Shown: positions 15,001-27,500 of the stretch, one piece after another
Position numbering within the stretch: position 1 is the stretch's first letter
How the letters are laid out: the number at the start of each line of letters is the position of its first letter
Assembly: GCA_026545765.1 (NCBI GenBank)
Contig: CM048839.1
Span: forward strand, 22,258,566 to 22,322,565
Source: Plantago major
Taxonomy: Eukaryota > Streptophyta > Magnoliopsida > Lamiales > Plantaginaceae
Direction of reading: 5' to 3'
Length of the DNA stretch: 64,000 bases
Notes under the pieces: generated by a model
Database searches by the model: none
What the model was told of the DNA's origin: nothing
Seen by the model: the letters and a program-made list of their open reading frames with translations, nothing else
Made by a program: the position numbers and the translations under genes

Positions 15001-17082
15001 ATGCAAAACTTTCTTGCCCACCTACTCCCCCAAATAGTGAGTAAAGCTCTGGCGGCCCAAATGGACTGCCTTTTGGAGAACTCTTGGGGTATACCATTCC
15101 CAGTGCATATTATTGCTCGTGGTAAGCAATCAGCTTATTTTATCATGAACTATCTTAAATATTACTCACAGGAGAAATAATACACAGGAAACATTTTAGT
15201 AGTACAAGTTACAATAAAGAGAAATGAAATTCTGAAAATCTGTGCTAAGGTTCCTAGACACGGCATTTAACCATAAGAACAAATTTTGACAAATTAAATT
15301 CTGGATTTTGGCCTCAGCTGAAGAAGTCCTTAAAGCATCTGCAGTTTCTTTCTTTCCAAATATACCATATAATATATCCTGATATCAAACTCCAAACAGT
15401 TCTGCACTCTTGATCCCATGATTTCCTGTCCTAAATCTGACTAATTCGCATCAATTTATATATTTTTATGATGTGAATGAAATGTTCTATTTCCAATCTG
15501 TCATTGACATGTCTTGGATTTCCATTAGGCGCTCTGAAAGGGGTGTGGGTTCTGGATGATAGATATTATGTATTCTGCATATTCGTTTTGACTAATTCAC
15601 AACAACTCCTATTTGTGCTACCTAAGAAGATGTTTGACATAAAATATCCAATCAGTCAGGTCTAGCTCATGCAATTAGTGATCATGGTAATCAGCATACC
15701 TTAATTATCCGACTAACCCAATAAAGACCTTCAAGCTAAGAATACTGTTCCTTGCTAAAGCATTGAACCACAAAAACAGGGTCTGGAATACAGGATCCTT
15801 AATCTTTAATTCTGGAAATTCAATTTGAGATTATATATTCTGCATGTAGATTCCCAGTAATTCACAGCCAGGCCCTATTCTGTTTCCTAAAAAATGTTTC
15901 AGCACAAAAGTTCCAATCGGTCTGGTCTACCTTACGGTTAGTTAAAAATCCTGGTCGTCAACTGCTTACTAAAATTCATCCAGCTACCACAATAAAGGGG
16001 ATTCTACTGAGAGTTTCCACCCATACCCAACTGTTACCATTTTCAGACTCCTCAAATTGGTAGGAGAGGATGTTTACGGAAGTCATACTCATAACACTAG
16101 ATATGCAGTTCATATATGAAAAACTGAATTTGCATGTATGCACAAAGATACCTTTTAATGGATACTTATACTGGTGTACCATATAGCTAAGATATGTTCA
16201 CATACCATCAACATTGCTCGTGTGATTCAATGTTTACGCATGATAGACATTAGACACTGACCAACAGTTCATAACGGTAAAATACACACACTGCGACAAA
16301 AACATTACCGGAGAGAAAACCTGACAACCTTACTATATAAGATTCCTTTACATATGTAACAACACTAAACATTAGAGCACTAAAAGGCCCAATACAAAGA
16401 TCTAAGTTTCCTTCAGTAGAATGTAGGATAAACTCCACATGGCATACAACACTAGCTTTACCTGAATAATTCTGAACTACATACCTCATCAGCAGCATTC
16501 ACGTATCTTCCCCACAAAGTCTTTAAAATTGCCTCATCGCCAGCTTCACTGGAAAAGGATGGTTTGATTTGTTACACCATATAGAAATAAACAAATTAAA
16601 TTAAAGCAGAACTTAAAACTAAAAAGAAGTTGCATGGTATCAAAAAACAGTAAGAAATTGATTGGATTTAGACATAAACACTAAGCTAAGCTGGACCTTA
16701 AAACTCTTAGTGAGGAAGACAAATAGTATATTCTTACTATAACATAAATCGATGAGAACAAATAATCTCTGATGTACACCCATTCAGAATCTATTGATCC
16801 ATTGGCCTGATCACCTGTTTAGTTCGACAACTCTCACCCCTTCCCCTAATAGCTTGCCCAGGCGAGTGTAGATGGATGCACCAAATTTTAGTGACGGAAA
16901 AAATTTACCAACAGCTAAAACAGTCTCTGGCATTAAGGAAGGCGTCCAAGCAATGCATACCTAAATCGAATCCTCGGAGTAGGAAGGGAGAACCTCCCAG
17001 ACAGTGTGCCTGGGCCATATTCTCGATTGTGGCCACTTGAAGACCTCCGAATCAGACCAGCTACCCCTTTGACTATGTTCAT
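88..17082 (-). CDS. BCHB: BEACH domain-containing protein B-like, N-terminal half (partial)
   Basis: Large BEACH-family scaffold protein; relatives act in vesicle traffic and P-body or mRNA regulation. Nineteen coding exons, from the start codon downwards: 17082-16961, 16548-16485, 14098-13861, 12334-12188, 11569-11249, 10792-10573, 9940-9902, 9239-8787, 8671-8341, 6608-6147, 6043-5885, 5765-5616, 3359-3204, 3095-3054, 2923-2585, 1769-1596, 1177-1017, 932-620, 520-88. All junctions are GT-AG and the phases agree throughout, giving 1441 residues. The start is chosen because MNIVKGVAGLIRRSSSG is the recalled BCHB N-terminus, which separates it from the longer SPIRRIG type. Armadillo-like helical sequence comes first (e.g. 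LVDALEQSACNPQLATVLAK). A concanavalin/LamG-like domain follows at about residues 1082-1300 (GFSFTCWLRVESFP, SPFLGQIGPTYLF). The PH, BEACH and WD40 domains should lie beyond the left edge. No frameshift was seen. Confidence 0.88.
1260..1504. mobile_element. Stowaway-type MITE in a BCHB intron
   Basis: Non-autonomous Tc1/mariner-type element of 245 bp. The left end CTCCCTCCGTTTTTCT and the right end (read inverted) CTCCTCCGTTTTCT form terminal inverted repeats. TA dinucleotides at 1258-1259 and 1505-1506 are the target duplication. The inside is AT-rich and noncoding. It lies in the BCHB intron 1178-1595 and leaves both splice sites untouched. Confidence 0.9.
4406..4607 (-). repeat. TRIM 3' LTR (202 bp)
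   Basis: It is the downstream LTR in element orientation. It is nearly identical to 4785-5008 but lacks about 22 bp near its TGTAACGACCCGG end. Both share the stretch that covers GCCCGCACGGATTTGTTTTT and the closing GATGTGGGATGTTACA. Confidence 0.9.
4785..5008 (-). repeat. TRIM 5' LTR (224 bp)
   Basis: It is the upstream LTR in element orientation and the longer copy, retaining ACCACTAATGGGCCGAG near its end. The few substitutions against the partner LTR suggest a fairly recent insertion. Confidence 0.9.
6609..8340. other. BCHB intron, 1.7 kb, no gene found
   Basis: AT-rich intron between exons 6608-6147 and 8671-8341. A short tandem duplication of about 27 bp (TTTCAGGTTTGGKAAATTCA type) lies at about 7634-7684. 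I see no supported coding sequence. Confidence 0.6.
15540..16000. repeat. Diverged direct duplication in a BCHB intron
   Basis: Two related segments, about 15540-15735 and 15825-16000, share an order of short matches (TATTCTGCAT, CCTATT, CCAATC, AATAAAG) at a period near 290 bp. They lie in the 2.4-kb intron 14099-16484. The rest of that intron shows no supported gene or clear element. Confidence 0.5.
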
Positions 17083-17115
17083 TCTTCCTTGCCTTGGCAA
17101 GTTTAAACTGACTGT

Positions 17116-17640
17116 TCAGCATTTAGCTCCAATAACCATTGGCTCCTAAGTGCTCGTGCTCCTACTGTCAGCTAACAGCAAAACAAGTCACGAGGCAATA
17201 CCAATTAACACAAAATCATACAAATGTAACACTGACACGGGCAGAGCTCAGAAGACAGCCGATACTAAGCATGTAAATCAATTTAAATGCAGAAAATGAG
17301 TTTATCAAAAGCAATTTCGAACTGGTTTGTTGAAGGGTGGAGTGCAGAGAGAGTCACTTGAGGTCAACGAACACGATAGCGATAGTGAAGAAATGATGAC
17401 GAGGAAATGAAGTGATTAGCTATCGAGAAGGAATTGGCATGTTACCTGATCGGATCAATGGTGTTTTCAAACCCTAAGGGGAATTATGTGTATCGATAGA
17501 AACTTGACAGTGGTGATGATCTGTTTGTGTTTGCTTCTTTTTTGGGAGATGGATTCGATTCTGTTGTCGGATGAGATGAAATTACTTGCTGGTGATGGAT
17601 TGGTGTGCTGCTGAGGATATAGGCCCGGCGCACCCAGAAG
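17116..17640 (-). other. BCHB leader: noncoding first exon and upstream ATGs
   Basis: The stretch 17640-17446 reads on the minus strand as a start-free leader ending in a good donor (GATCAG, then GTAACA at 17445), so it is probably the noncoding first exon. The leader intron would end shortly before the ATG. Candidate acceptors lie at 17172-17173 or 17165-17166, with weaker ones nearer the ATG. With either of the first two, the leader carries an 8-codon uORF (17139-17116, stop included). It also carries a second upstream ATG (17122-17120) whose out-of-frame ORF overlaps the main start and ends in TAG at the last bases of the first coding exon. The transcription start was not determined. Confidence 0.5.
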
Positions 17641-17989
17641 AGAAAGGTACTAAGATGGTATTAAAAAAAAAATGAAATTGCAACAAATAAATTGTACTGC
17701 TTGGTTTGCATTGTATACCAAATGTATTTGCACTTTTTTAATTTTTTTCTAGCCTGAAAGCTTCTAAAATGTGTCATCAAGTGGCACTTCTTGTTGCTTT
17801 TTTTTTTGAGAAACTAAGGAGTACATTGAAGGATTACGTTGGTTATCGAAATAATCGTATGAGTAAATCGAGAACTGTCCGCATTAATAGAACTGGCAAG
17901 CAAGTGTGCCAGACACGAAAGCTAGACCTATCTAGTACAAAGAAGTATTCAGAGTTGTTGCACGGTTGTTACTTCTTTATTGCGTGAAC

Positions 17990-18300
17990 AAGGAGCATCG
18001 CGGGAGTTGGGAGTATTTTGTACTTTGAGATGGAGTTGCTGTACGAGTCGAGGCATATCGAGGACTAAACTTGGTTTTACTCGTTCCATCAGGTGTTCGA
18101 GTCGAGTTCGAACCTAACTTGGTGCTAGTTTTGCCTGCTCGACTTGTTGATGCTCGACTAGTCTCGGTTAGCTCGGTTAGTTACTGTCTTTCTAAACTTA
18201 TTCTTCAATTAACGAGCTTGAGCTCGATTAAAACTCGAACCAGGTGAGTCGAGCTCGGACCCAGATTATTGTGGCTTGAGAAACTAGTCCGTTTGTTACT
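17990..18300. repeat. TCGAG/GAGCTCG-rich dispersed repeat
   Basis: The stretch is dense in TCGAG, GTCGAG and GAGCTCG words in both orientations, unlike its AT-rich surroundings. This composition is common at the ends of plant DNA transposons. Boundaries and target duplication were not found. Confidence 0.35.
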
Positions 18301-18499
18301 CAATATGAACTCAAAGAATGAGATACTTAACTCGTCGTATTGAACATTACTACTTTGAGCGTTAATCGAGTTTTTTTCATGCATTTGTTTGGTTCGTGGG
18401 CCACCCATGCCCTTCAGGTGATGTATGGCATGTGACGAGTCGGTTTTATATTGTCTCATCTGGTCTTTTTTACCGTCTTTTTGTTATCCTTGAGTATAG

Positions 18500-19930
18500 T
18501 TTTAGTATTTTTTTTCTCAGGGTCTTTTTACTTGTTTTGTTATTTGTGTATTTTGCAGGTATTTGGTTGAACCGTGCTAATTGAAGGCAAAAATGGTGTA
18601 TTTTACATGCACCTGGAAGATATGGAAGTTCCAATACCTCGTATGGTTGCTAGAAGTGGAGCGGATAAGCCAAAATACCAAGAATCGAGGTTAAAAGGAG
18701 CAAAATCGAGTAAAAAGGACAAAAGGGCAGAATCGTAAAGTGTTGGAAGAAGTGGCGAACGCCAACTTGGAGATGGCGCCCGCCAAAACGAGCCAAAACG
18801 CTCTGGCGGGCGCCAAGTCAGGGTTGGCGGGCGCCATGGATTGAATCCTGGCGCCCGCCAAGATATCGACCATGGCGGACGCCAGGTCTATCTTGGCGGA
18901 CGCCATCACTGTCATAATAGGACGAATTTTGTCGTTTTATTTCCTATTTCGCTTCAGACTTCGTTTTCTTTCTTTGTATTAGAAAAAAAAACATCGACTA
19001 TTACTTTGAATATTCATTCTATTGAAAAAGATTGAACTTTGCTCTCAAGCTAGACTTAGTTTCCAACGATTTTCACCTTGTAATCCGACGATTATCATTG
19101 ATTGGGAGCGTAATCTACATACTTTCTTGCATCAATCACTTCAGATTCTTCAGGTTCTACCTGGGGTTTGTGACAACGAAGGGTAATTCTGTATCAATTG
19201 ATCGATTCCTCGTATTTAGTATTATATTATATGTGTTAATCGTTTAATTGCTTATTTGATTATGTCTTCGCATAACATGAGTAGCTAAACACCCTAATTA
19301 TGAGGTGGTGACAGATTCAAGTATGCTATATAGGGTTTATGAGTTTATGTACGATCAGGTCACGATTACTTTGTGCTTTTTATATTAAATTGCATATCCT
19401 GCTATTACGTTTGATGCGCAATCCGTCAATATCACTGTTAGATTAAGCATTTGATATATGGCAACCAAAACATTTTTCGTCTTGCTTTAATCTAACAGTT
19501 AGTTGCAAACGGTAATAGTAGGATTAGATTTATTGGTCGTAGCTCAGTGAAATTGACGCCTTCACTAATGCTATTCGTTTTCTGAACCCAAGTAGTGACA
19601 ACCTGAGGTAATCGTTTCATGTGGATCGCACATTTCTTGTTAGCTAGCCTGTTCTATGGTCACCACTCCATATTTCTCCTCATTCATATATCAATCTCGT
19701 TAAGTGTCAATCATATCTAGTTTTGTCTGCCTAGTTGTTTACTGTTACGACAGTTAATCAATTCGCTGCCGAAGCAAACAGACTTTACTGCTTTTCATAT
19801 TGTTACTTCTATTCGTAAACTGAAGCTCAGCTTAGTTAAGTCCATAGAGACCGATCTCGGGGGTAACTTCACTACACTACAGGTTTTCGTAGTGTTGAGA
19901 GTTGGCTCTTGGCTAAGTAAACAAATAATT
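18500..19930. mobile_element. Probable degenerate LTR-retrotransposon sequence
   Basis: Noncoding, moderately GC-rich sequence in the BCHB-ASG2 spacer. It contains the palindromic motif array at 18738-18910 and the phrase CATGAGTAGCTAAACACC at about 19277, which I associate with Ty3/gypsy (Athila/Tat) LTR regions. No LTR pair, target duplication or polyprotein was found. This is inference from resemblance; a solo or decayed LTR is the likeliest reading. Confidence 0.35.
18738..18910. repeat. Array of TGGCGGGCGCCA-like palindromic motifs
   Basis: Seven motifs of the type TGGCG(G/C/A)(G/A/C)CGCCA occur within about 170 bp, in alternating orientation: near 18753, 18774, 18802, 18820, 18850, 18872 and 18895. 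Each is nearly self-complementary. They are a GC island in AT-rich DNA. Confidence 0.7.
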
Positions 19931-21130
19931 AAAACTTTGATATTGACACATCAACATGATTGGATGGTAAGCTAGCTGGTTGGGTGGATAGGTAGTTGAC
20001 AAGTCACTTGATTTTTATGAAGGTGCCTATTAAATTTAGCAGGAGATAAACTAGTTTATTTGCTATACATTAGCAGGCGATAGCATATAGGATAGCCTAT
20101 ATTCTTATACGAGTTATATGAATAAGCTTGTCGGATTATATAGCTTACGAGCTCGACGTTTACGTAGCAGGCTTTTACGTCGCTCTTGGATTGTTGATCA
20201 CAAGCATTGTGGTTCATCAAATACTGTGGCAGGGTAATTACTCGGTGTCTGGTTCGTTTAAATGCAACTGTGACATTTGATTGCCCGAGTACCTTTGTTC
20301 ATGTGCTCGTCTCGTCTCCCCGAACTGGTTAATGCACTGTAATTCTTAAGAATGTTCCCTACACGTTGTACTTCACAAGGCGTGTCTCGGATCATATCAA
20401 TGTTATGCAGCTCGTTCTTATCATCCAATTACGATAACTCAATGTATGATTAGTGAGATTGCATGATTAAAAGGCCTTTAATTCTGCCAGGGCTAATCGA
20501 AAGTGCGGGGACTGTGCTAGAGTTAACAAACGAATAAGTACAAACGAATAAGAGTCCACAACTATTGCGTAAGTGAACCCTATCCTACATAACTAGCCTA
20601 GATGGATTCATATAGATAAATGCCCCAAATTATGAATTGACTCTAGGTTATTAATTTCGAGCACATCATTAATTGCTAAGCTACTTATTTTTTTACAAAG
20701 TTGGTTATTCAATTAATTAATACGTTGGATATGGACTGTACACAAACAAATAAGCTAGTTTATCTTGTCTAAATAAGCTCCCCCGAACAATATTATGTTA
20801 ACTTATAAACTAACAGTCATGCGTTCACGTGACAAACTTATTTTGAAAATAAGCTAATCGAGGTGATAAATTAGTCATAAACATAATCACATACCATGTT
20901 AAGCAAAACTAGCTCGTAGCTCGTATTTGATTGGGCAGTTAATAAAATAGTTGTTTTTTTAGAATTATTTTAATAAATTAATTAGCTGATTTGTTAAATA
21001 AAATATATAAAAATAAAATAACCAATTTATTTTTAATACCATAGAAGCTTATCAAATTGGCTAATCACAAGCTACCAGCATTCACGTAACTGGCTTATTT
21101 GAAAAATAAGTTCATCAAACTTATAAATTT
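19930..21130. repeat. Cluster of hAT-like MITE fragments (AATAAGCTAG family)
   Basis: Several stretches share AATAAGCTAG, TTCACGTAAC or TTCACGTGAC and GAAAATAAG, notably 19950-20100, 20740-20900 and 20935-21125. The same word order returns at about 32090-32290 and 59140-59400, so this is a dispersed family. Ends and target duplications could not be fixed. No gene was seen in 19930-21480 apart from these. Confidence 0.5.
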
Positions 21131-21571
21131 GAGCCTCAACTGATAGGGTAGATAATTATAGAGAGTTGCCAGAAGGGTTGCAGTAATTGAAATGCTGAAG
21201 TGACAGATAGAGTGTGTTGGAGCTGGAGATGGTCTAAATTAGGTACATAGTATAAACTATTGCCGAAAGTGTCAATTCTATTTTATTTTTACTCCCAAAA
21301 GCTAGACCATTTCGAGAAACACCTATCAGTTTCAAACTGTAGCGATCTCGACACATCAGGCACCCCGTATATAATATTATTATAATCTCAAAACCAGCAA
21401 AGAGGGACACTGATTCCTAAAAGGAAAAAGTACTGTAACGCAACATTACATTTTCATCCTGTACTCTCATAATCAGTGACGAAACAGAGAAAGGTGAAAT
21501 CCGAGAATATTTCTCGAGCTCTCCGGGAAAACTCGCAAGGGTTTGCGGCGATCGGTGGCGGTCTGCCCGAA

Positions 21572-24500
21572 ATGGACAACTCTATCTGCTGTCACGATGG
21601 CAATATCACCGACCTGATAAACAGCCGTACTTTCAATCATCACAACGTATGTTTGCTAATTTTGCGAATTCAATTATTGAATTTTATTCCTAGCAAATTT
21701 TGTTGTGTTGATTGATTACTATGCTTGCTCTGTTTGTAAGACATTTTAAGGATCATTTTGAGCATTTCGTAGTCAGCCGTACAATTGAGAATGCTGTATT
21801 TATTTGCCTTATCTTTGCGAGATGATGATTTGAAGTATTGATCATATGAAATGCTTCATCATGTCAATGTACTAATTATGCTGCATCAAACTTTAAAAGT
21901 GTAAACTCGAAAGAGCAGTTGAAACTTCAAACAAAGGAGCTGGGGTTGGGGGGTGGTTGGATAGGTCCTATAGGATACTCTGGGATCACAAGCAGTTTGC
22001 TTATTGTCTACGAGAAATTTCTGCTATTGGAGAAATTCTTCAGGAGACCTGCACAAACATTCATGCATTTCCACCATATGGTATATAATCTATTGAACGG
22101 AGCTCCATATTGTCGAGATTGGAGTGTAATAGGACAATGTGATAATTGGTTGTTCTACATAAGCTACGGAAATGAGCTTTCTGGTCTCTTATTGCAGACG
22201 AAGGAGGGTAATATAGAAAAATACTGTAGTACCGATTCTCCCTGGGTCTCATTTATTCATCTGAATGTTTTTTAGACTTCAGATAAGAAATGATGTGGCC
22301 TAGTTGATTAAAGAGGGGCATAAATTCCTTTGCTGTCATGTTCAATTTCTGCAGGAAGCATACGTTCTAGGTCTAAGCTTGAAGGACCGCTTTGCTAGTT
22401 CGTTTTACTTAGCTCAAGTGGTTTGCAAGATATTACATAAGCCCAGGGTTTACCCAGTTTGTATTATAATGGTAGGTTCTGTCGGTCTCCACCAAAAAAA
22501 TAAATGTATGTATAAGGATGACATTGGATAGTTTTCTTATTGATTCATAATCTGAAGTACATATAAAGACCTGTAAATACTACTTGGAATAAGTAAACCT
22601 GGAGAAGAAATATATATAATAAATTAATTAGCACCTAGCATGCATATTAATAGTGTTTATATTAAATGAGGCATGCTGTCTGGAGGCTGCTTATCAAGCG
22701 TGTTGTGCTGCTAATTTTCGACTTCCCTCAACACATGCTTACTTGCAGGTGCTAAACCGCGATCTTCAAATGCACTCCTCACTCGTGCAAAGGCTGTCTC
22801 TGGAAAGAGAACTAGAGGTAATAATATTTGTATCATCCTAATATGTGCAATAGTCTTGATGACTGTACATCACATTAGTTTCTAGATAACCTCATTTTGA
22901 CGAGTGTTTTTGCAGAATAATAAATTTCTTGTGATCATGAATTTTTTAAGTTTATATGTACGGACACACAATAGCTTGACAGATGGTAGCTCTTTCGGTT
23001 ATATTTCACACGTCCAGTAGAATTTCATGACACTTTGTTGTCTTGTTTACACATGGATAAGTCCAAACAACTGTGACATGTGACTTGTGGTACAGTAGTT
23101 TCTATATGGGACCTTCAAAGATTGTAGTCAATAACTTTTTGATTCTTATATAGAAATCTATGCAACTAGTTGATGGCTTAGATCTATCATTACTGTAATC
23201 TTGTATGTTATAATCGACTTATACAAGATACCTGTTATGTTGAGATTATTTTGTCAGAGTTTGATGGGTCGTCTGACTACTGATACTGATTCAATTTTGC
23301 CAGTTAATTTATGCACTCATGATATCATTACATAATCCTCCTTTTGATGCACTCCTGGTGTTGGTCTACTACATGTAGACCTGAATTGGTTGATCTGTTC
23401 GTGATTATAAATTTGAAGGGGCTATTTTATATGGCAGGGGCATCATGGCTGTGTGAATGCTGTGGCTTGGAATTCAGATGGCTCGCTGTTGATTTCAGGA
23501 TCTGATGATACTCAAGTATGCTTCTAACAAGACTTGTGTTTAGCATGACCTTAAACTTATGGCTTTATACTTGCTCCCTTTGGTTTGATAACAAGATCTA
23601 TTGGGCCTAGTGCTGGAAAATTTTGAAATGCATTCTTCTAATTAACATGTATGTATAACAGTAGTGAAAGAAGGGATTTTTTATATTAGATGTTTCCAGA
23701 AGCTCCTTGAAATTCAGTTTTCTAGAATAAACTGGGAGCATGAGAACTTGGCAGCACAAATATATTGCCTGTAAAACTTGAAACAGTCATGTTGGAGGAA
23801 ATTACTTTCTACACTAGTTTACTTCTTGACATATTATTTGAATGCCCGCACTTATAATTCTAATAATTAATTCAAAATTTGCCCGTTTCTCTTCAACCCC
23901 CTTCTCCACCAATGACAGTAGTGCTGAAACAGATTGCTTCGGCACAACTGATTCTATAACTTATTGATGATTAAAACTTACTTGCACTAGCTTACTGCTA
24001 TAATTAAATGAGTATATCAGATAATGTGCTCTCTAGTTATGCTCATTTAAGGAAACAACTTACTTGGAGTAAAACACCAACAAACTTAATATGGTTATAT
24101 TCGATTTCCCTTCATGTTGCTGTACTACATGAAAAAATTGCAGAAGGTTCGTTTGTACTGGCGGGATAAAATGGCAAGATGATTACTTGAAAACAGAGGA
24201 TCGAAGAGTATGTGCAGCAACAGCATCATGAGTAGTAATAGTTTAGTAACGTTTCTATGAATATTGAATCCTAAGATGGTTGGCATGGAAAAGAGAAAAG
24301 AAAAAGAACGTATTACTGTAGGAGAAAACAAGATGGCAGTCTTATTTGATTTATATTTTATTTCATTTATATCTGAAAATTCAAAATGGGTGGGGCTATT
24401 CTCTTTGTAATGCCTGTCCTTGAGATCTCCTGAACTAAAAAATTGTGAATTAAACCATTGGTTGGGGAACTGACAAGCTCCAACCTGTTCAGACTTCAGA

Positions 24501-27500
24501 CAAGAAGGATATGTGCTGCTGTGCGTTTATTCTAGTTTTGTTGACTCAGGAAGCATTTAATTCAATGAGGCATGATTCCTAGTATACTCATGTGGTAGAG
24601 CTTGAAGTGTGCTAATGTTTTATATTCAACCCTGCATAATTTCTGCGTTGAATTATCTGTTTTTTAAAAATATATATATATATATAGAGTTAGAGTGTGT
24701 GTGTGTGTGTCCCCATTGTTTCCTTAGAAGTTCTCTTTTAGGGTAACACTTCCATCGTCTGTATTGAAAGTTCCCATTTAGTGAATTGTTTGTATGGATG
24801 CGCAGTCTGATATGGCATTCACTCCTCTGATGCAGCTAAACATTTGGTCTTACTCGAGCCATAAACTTGTACACTCCATTGAGACTGGTCATTCTGCAAA
24901 CATATTCTGTACAAAATTTATTCCTGAAACTTCCGATGAATTAGTTGTGTCGGGGGCTGGGGATGCTGAGGTAATGTTTCAACTGTGGCTTTCACATGTA
25001 AGAGCCCTCACCCCGGCTCAGTTTTTATCCTGTGTTTTCCATGTGGATGTTGTTTGTGCTTTGCAGGTTCGTCTCTTCAATCTATCTCGTTTAAAGGGAG
25101 GAGTGGAGGAGAGTGGTATTACCCCATCGGCACTTTTTCAATGTCACACAAGGAGGGTCAAGAAATTAACCGTAAATCCTTTTTTCTGGCTCTTTAAGTG
25201 ATGATCTGGTAGTCTGTGGATGCTGCTTATAATTTATACTTTCAATTCCAGGTGGAAGTTGGAAATCCTAATGTGGTGTGGAGTGCCAGTGAAGATGGAA
25301 CATTAAGGCAGCATGATTTCCGCGAGACTGCTTCATGTCCTCCTGCTGGATCCTCTCATCAAGAATGTCGTAATATTCTTGTCAGTTCAAAGTCCCTGCA
25401 CCTGTTTTTTTCTCCTTTTACTACTTTGGCTCTTACCTCAGCATGTTTCCCCTCTTGTTGACAGGCTCTTTCCCATGTTGGGAATTAGTGCCAATTTTCG
25501 CATTATAGTTAAAAATCTTGAATATTTGTAATGTGCTGTTTATTGGTGAATTTACTTGTGGTGTTGTTGAGTAACAAGATGCTAGTGAAATACAATTTTC
25601 GTAAACCTGGAACAGCATAATAATTTTCTTTAGTTACAGCACGCCACACTGATAAGTATCAATATAAATAAAAGAGAATGTTAAATCCAGGCCTCTGTGC
25701 TTTAATTTCTCCAAATTTTTTGTTACTTAGCACCTCACACTATGCATTGAATTTATCCACAAACCATTATGGTATATGAGCTGATGATAAATCACTTCAG
25801 ATTGACAAAGTCAAGTTTACTTCACATTGCTTCCAGCCCCTTAAATATCATTGCTCTATGTTGCTTATGCCATCTCAAATTTTATGCATCACATTGTGGA
25901 ATAATACAAATGTCCTCTTTAAATGTGTATAGCCACTGCCCCTTTTCTTTCTTTCATGCATTTGTCCTTTTGTTTTAAAGATATAGGAGTTAGGAGTAGG
26001 ACAGAGGATGTGTGTCCTTTGGGGGGGGGGGGGGGGGGGGTTTAAAGAAAGGGCAGGCTGGGAAGAAGTGTTTCTGGTTTGCTGGTTTTATGTGTGGCAA
26101 AAGATCCAACGAGGACCTGGAGTAATTTGTTTGGAAGCAGTACTGGATGATATGGAGGTTATTGAACTTAAGTTGGATTGATTGACTTGATAGGAGTTGG
26201 TGCCATGGAAAAAGCAAGGAAGACTTCCGCATTTGATGAGATTAACTTGTTTGATTTTATCTTATAATGGAGGATTAAATTGTCAGAGAAGATTTGGTAA
26301 AATTGTTATTGTAATCATCGTTCATAATTTTTTCCTCTTTATATTTTTTAATAACTAGCACGTTAATATACCAATTAACGGCACTCTGTAAGGTTTCACT
26401 GAACTGTAGTGAAAGGTAATAAGGGAAACTCTTAATATGATAATTGAACCTAGTACTCTGGAACAACCTGTGTTTCTAAAATCTATAGGAGTAATAATTT
26501 GATCTGAGCTTCGGCTGGATGAGTGATCATAATGAAGATTTGCTCAAGGGAGAAGCACATGGAGATGGTTGACACTTGCACTTGACCTCACGTGATTCTA
26601 TTTATTGGTTAGGGTAGCCTAGCCTGGTTTATTTTGACTTAAAAAGCTTGGTTCTTTTTTTTTTTTTGTTTGCATATGCACTCATCTTTGGCAGTCTTAC
26701 CTTCCCCCATCTGGCATGAAACATAGATGTGCATGATATTCAATAAAATATCCTATTCTTTGAACTCTTTTTGGTAATGGGTGAACACTTCGTTGCAGCT
26801 TGATTTGCGCTGTGGAGCTAAAAAGTCGTTGGTAGATCCTCCCAAGCAGCCCCTTGCTCTGAAGTCTTGTGATATCAGTTCTACTAGGCCTCATTTACTC
26901 CTTGTTGGTGGCAGGTAGCTTACATTCAGTTCAGTATTATTCCGTTTTTTTATGTAATGGCTAATCACTAGGTGTTTGCAGTGATGCATTTGCGCGCTTG
27001 TATGATAGAAGAATGCTGCCACCACTATCATCTAGTCAGAAGAAGTTACCTCCACCTCCTTGCGTTGACTACTTCTGTCCAATGCATCTCTCTGACCTCG
27101 TTAGTTCACTACTTAATTTTGTAATAGAATGTTCTCTATGTCATATCATGATAACATCCATAATCTTTCAACTGATTTGAGATGTTCCTTGCTTGTGCTA
27201 CTTCATAGATTTCTATTATACATGTGCAACAGGCGCATCATAATGGTATCATCTAACAAACAATGGCTGTAAAAGTATCTAGTATCAAGTTGTAGAGGAA
27301 GAAGTATATTAAATTTTCAAAAGCGAAAGGAATAATTTTCTGGTAATCTATTCATCTTTATGGTTGTAGATATTAGATATAAAAGGCCAAGGAGTAGTGT
27401 GCTTAACCAACCAAAAATTGCATGCTTGAAGTATGATTATTAACAATAAAGTCCTCCTCGAACAAGCAAGAGATACCTGTTCCGTCTGAGTCATGCTACT

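Noticed and set aside
21476..21571. A 32-residue N-terminal extension of ASG2
   Set aside because: The upstream frame is open but begins with GTG, not ATG; the first ATG at 21572 gives the family length.
21919..22275. An extra ASG2 exon or separate gene in intron 1
   Set aside because: No family similarity recalled, and the HHN-to-VLNRDLQMHSS junction is already in phase without it.
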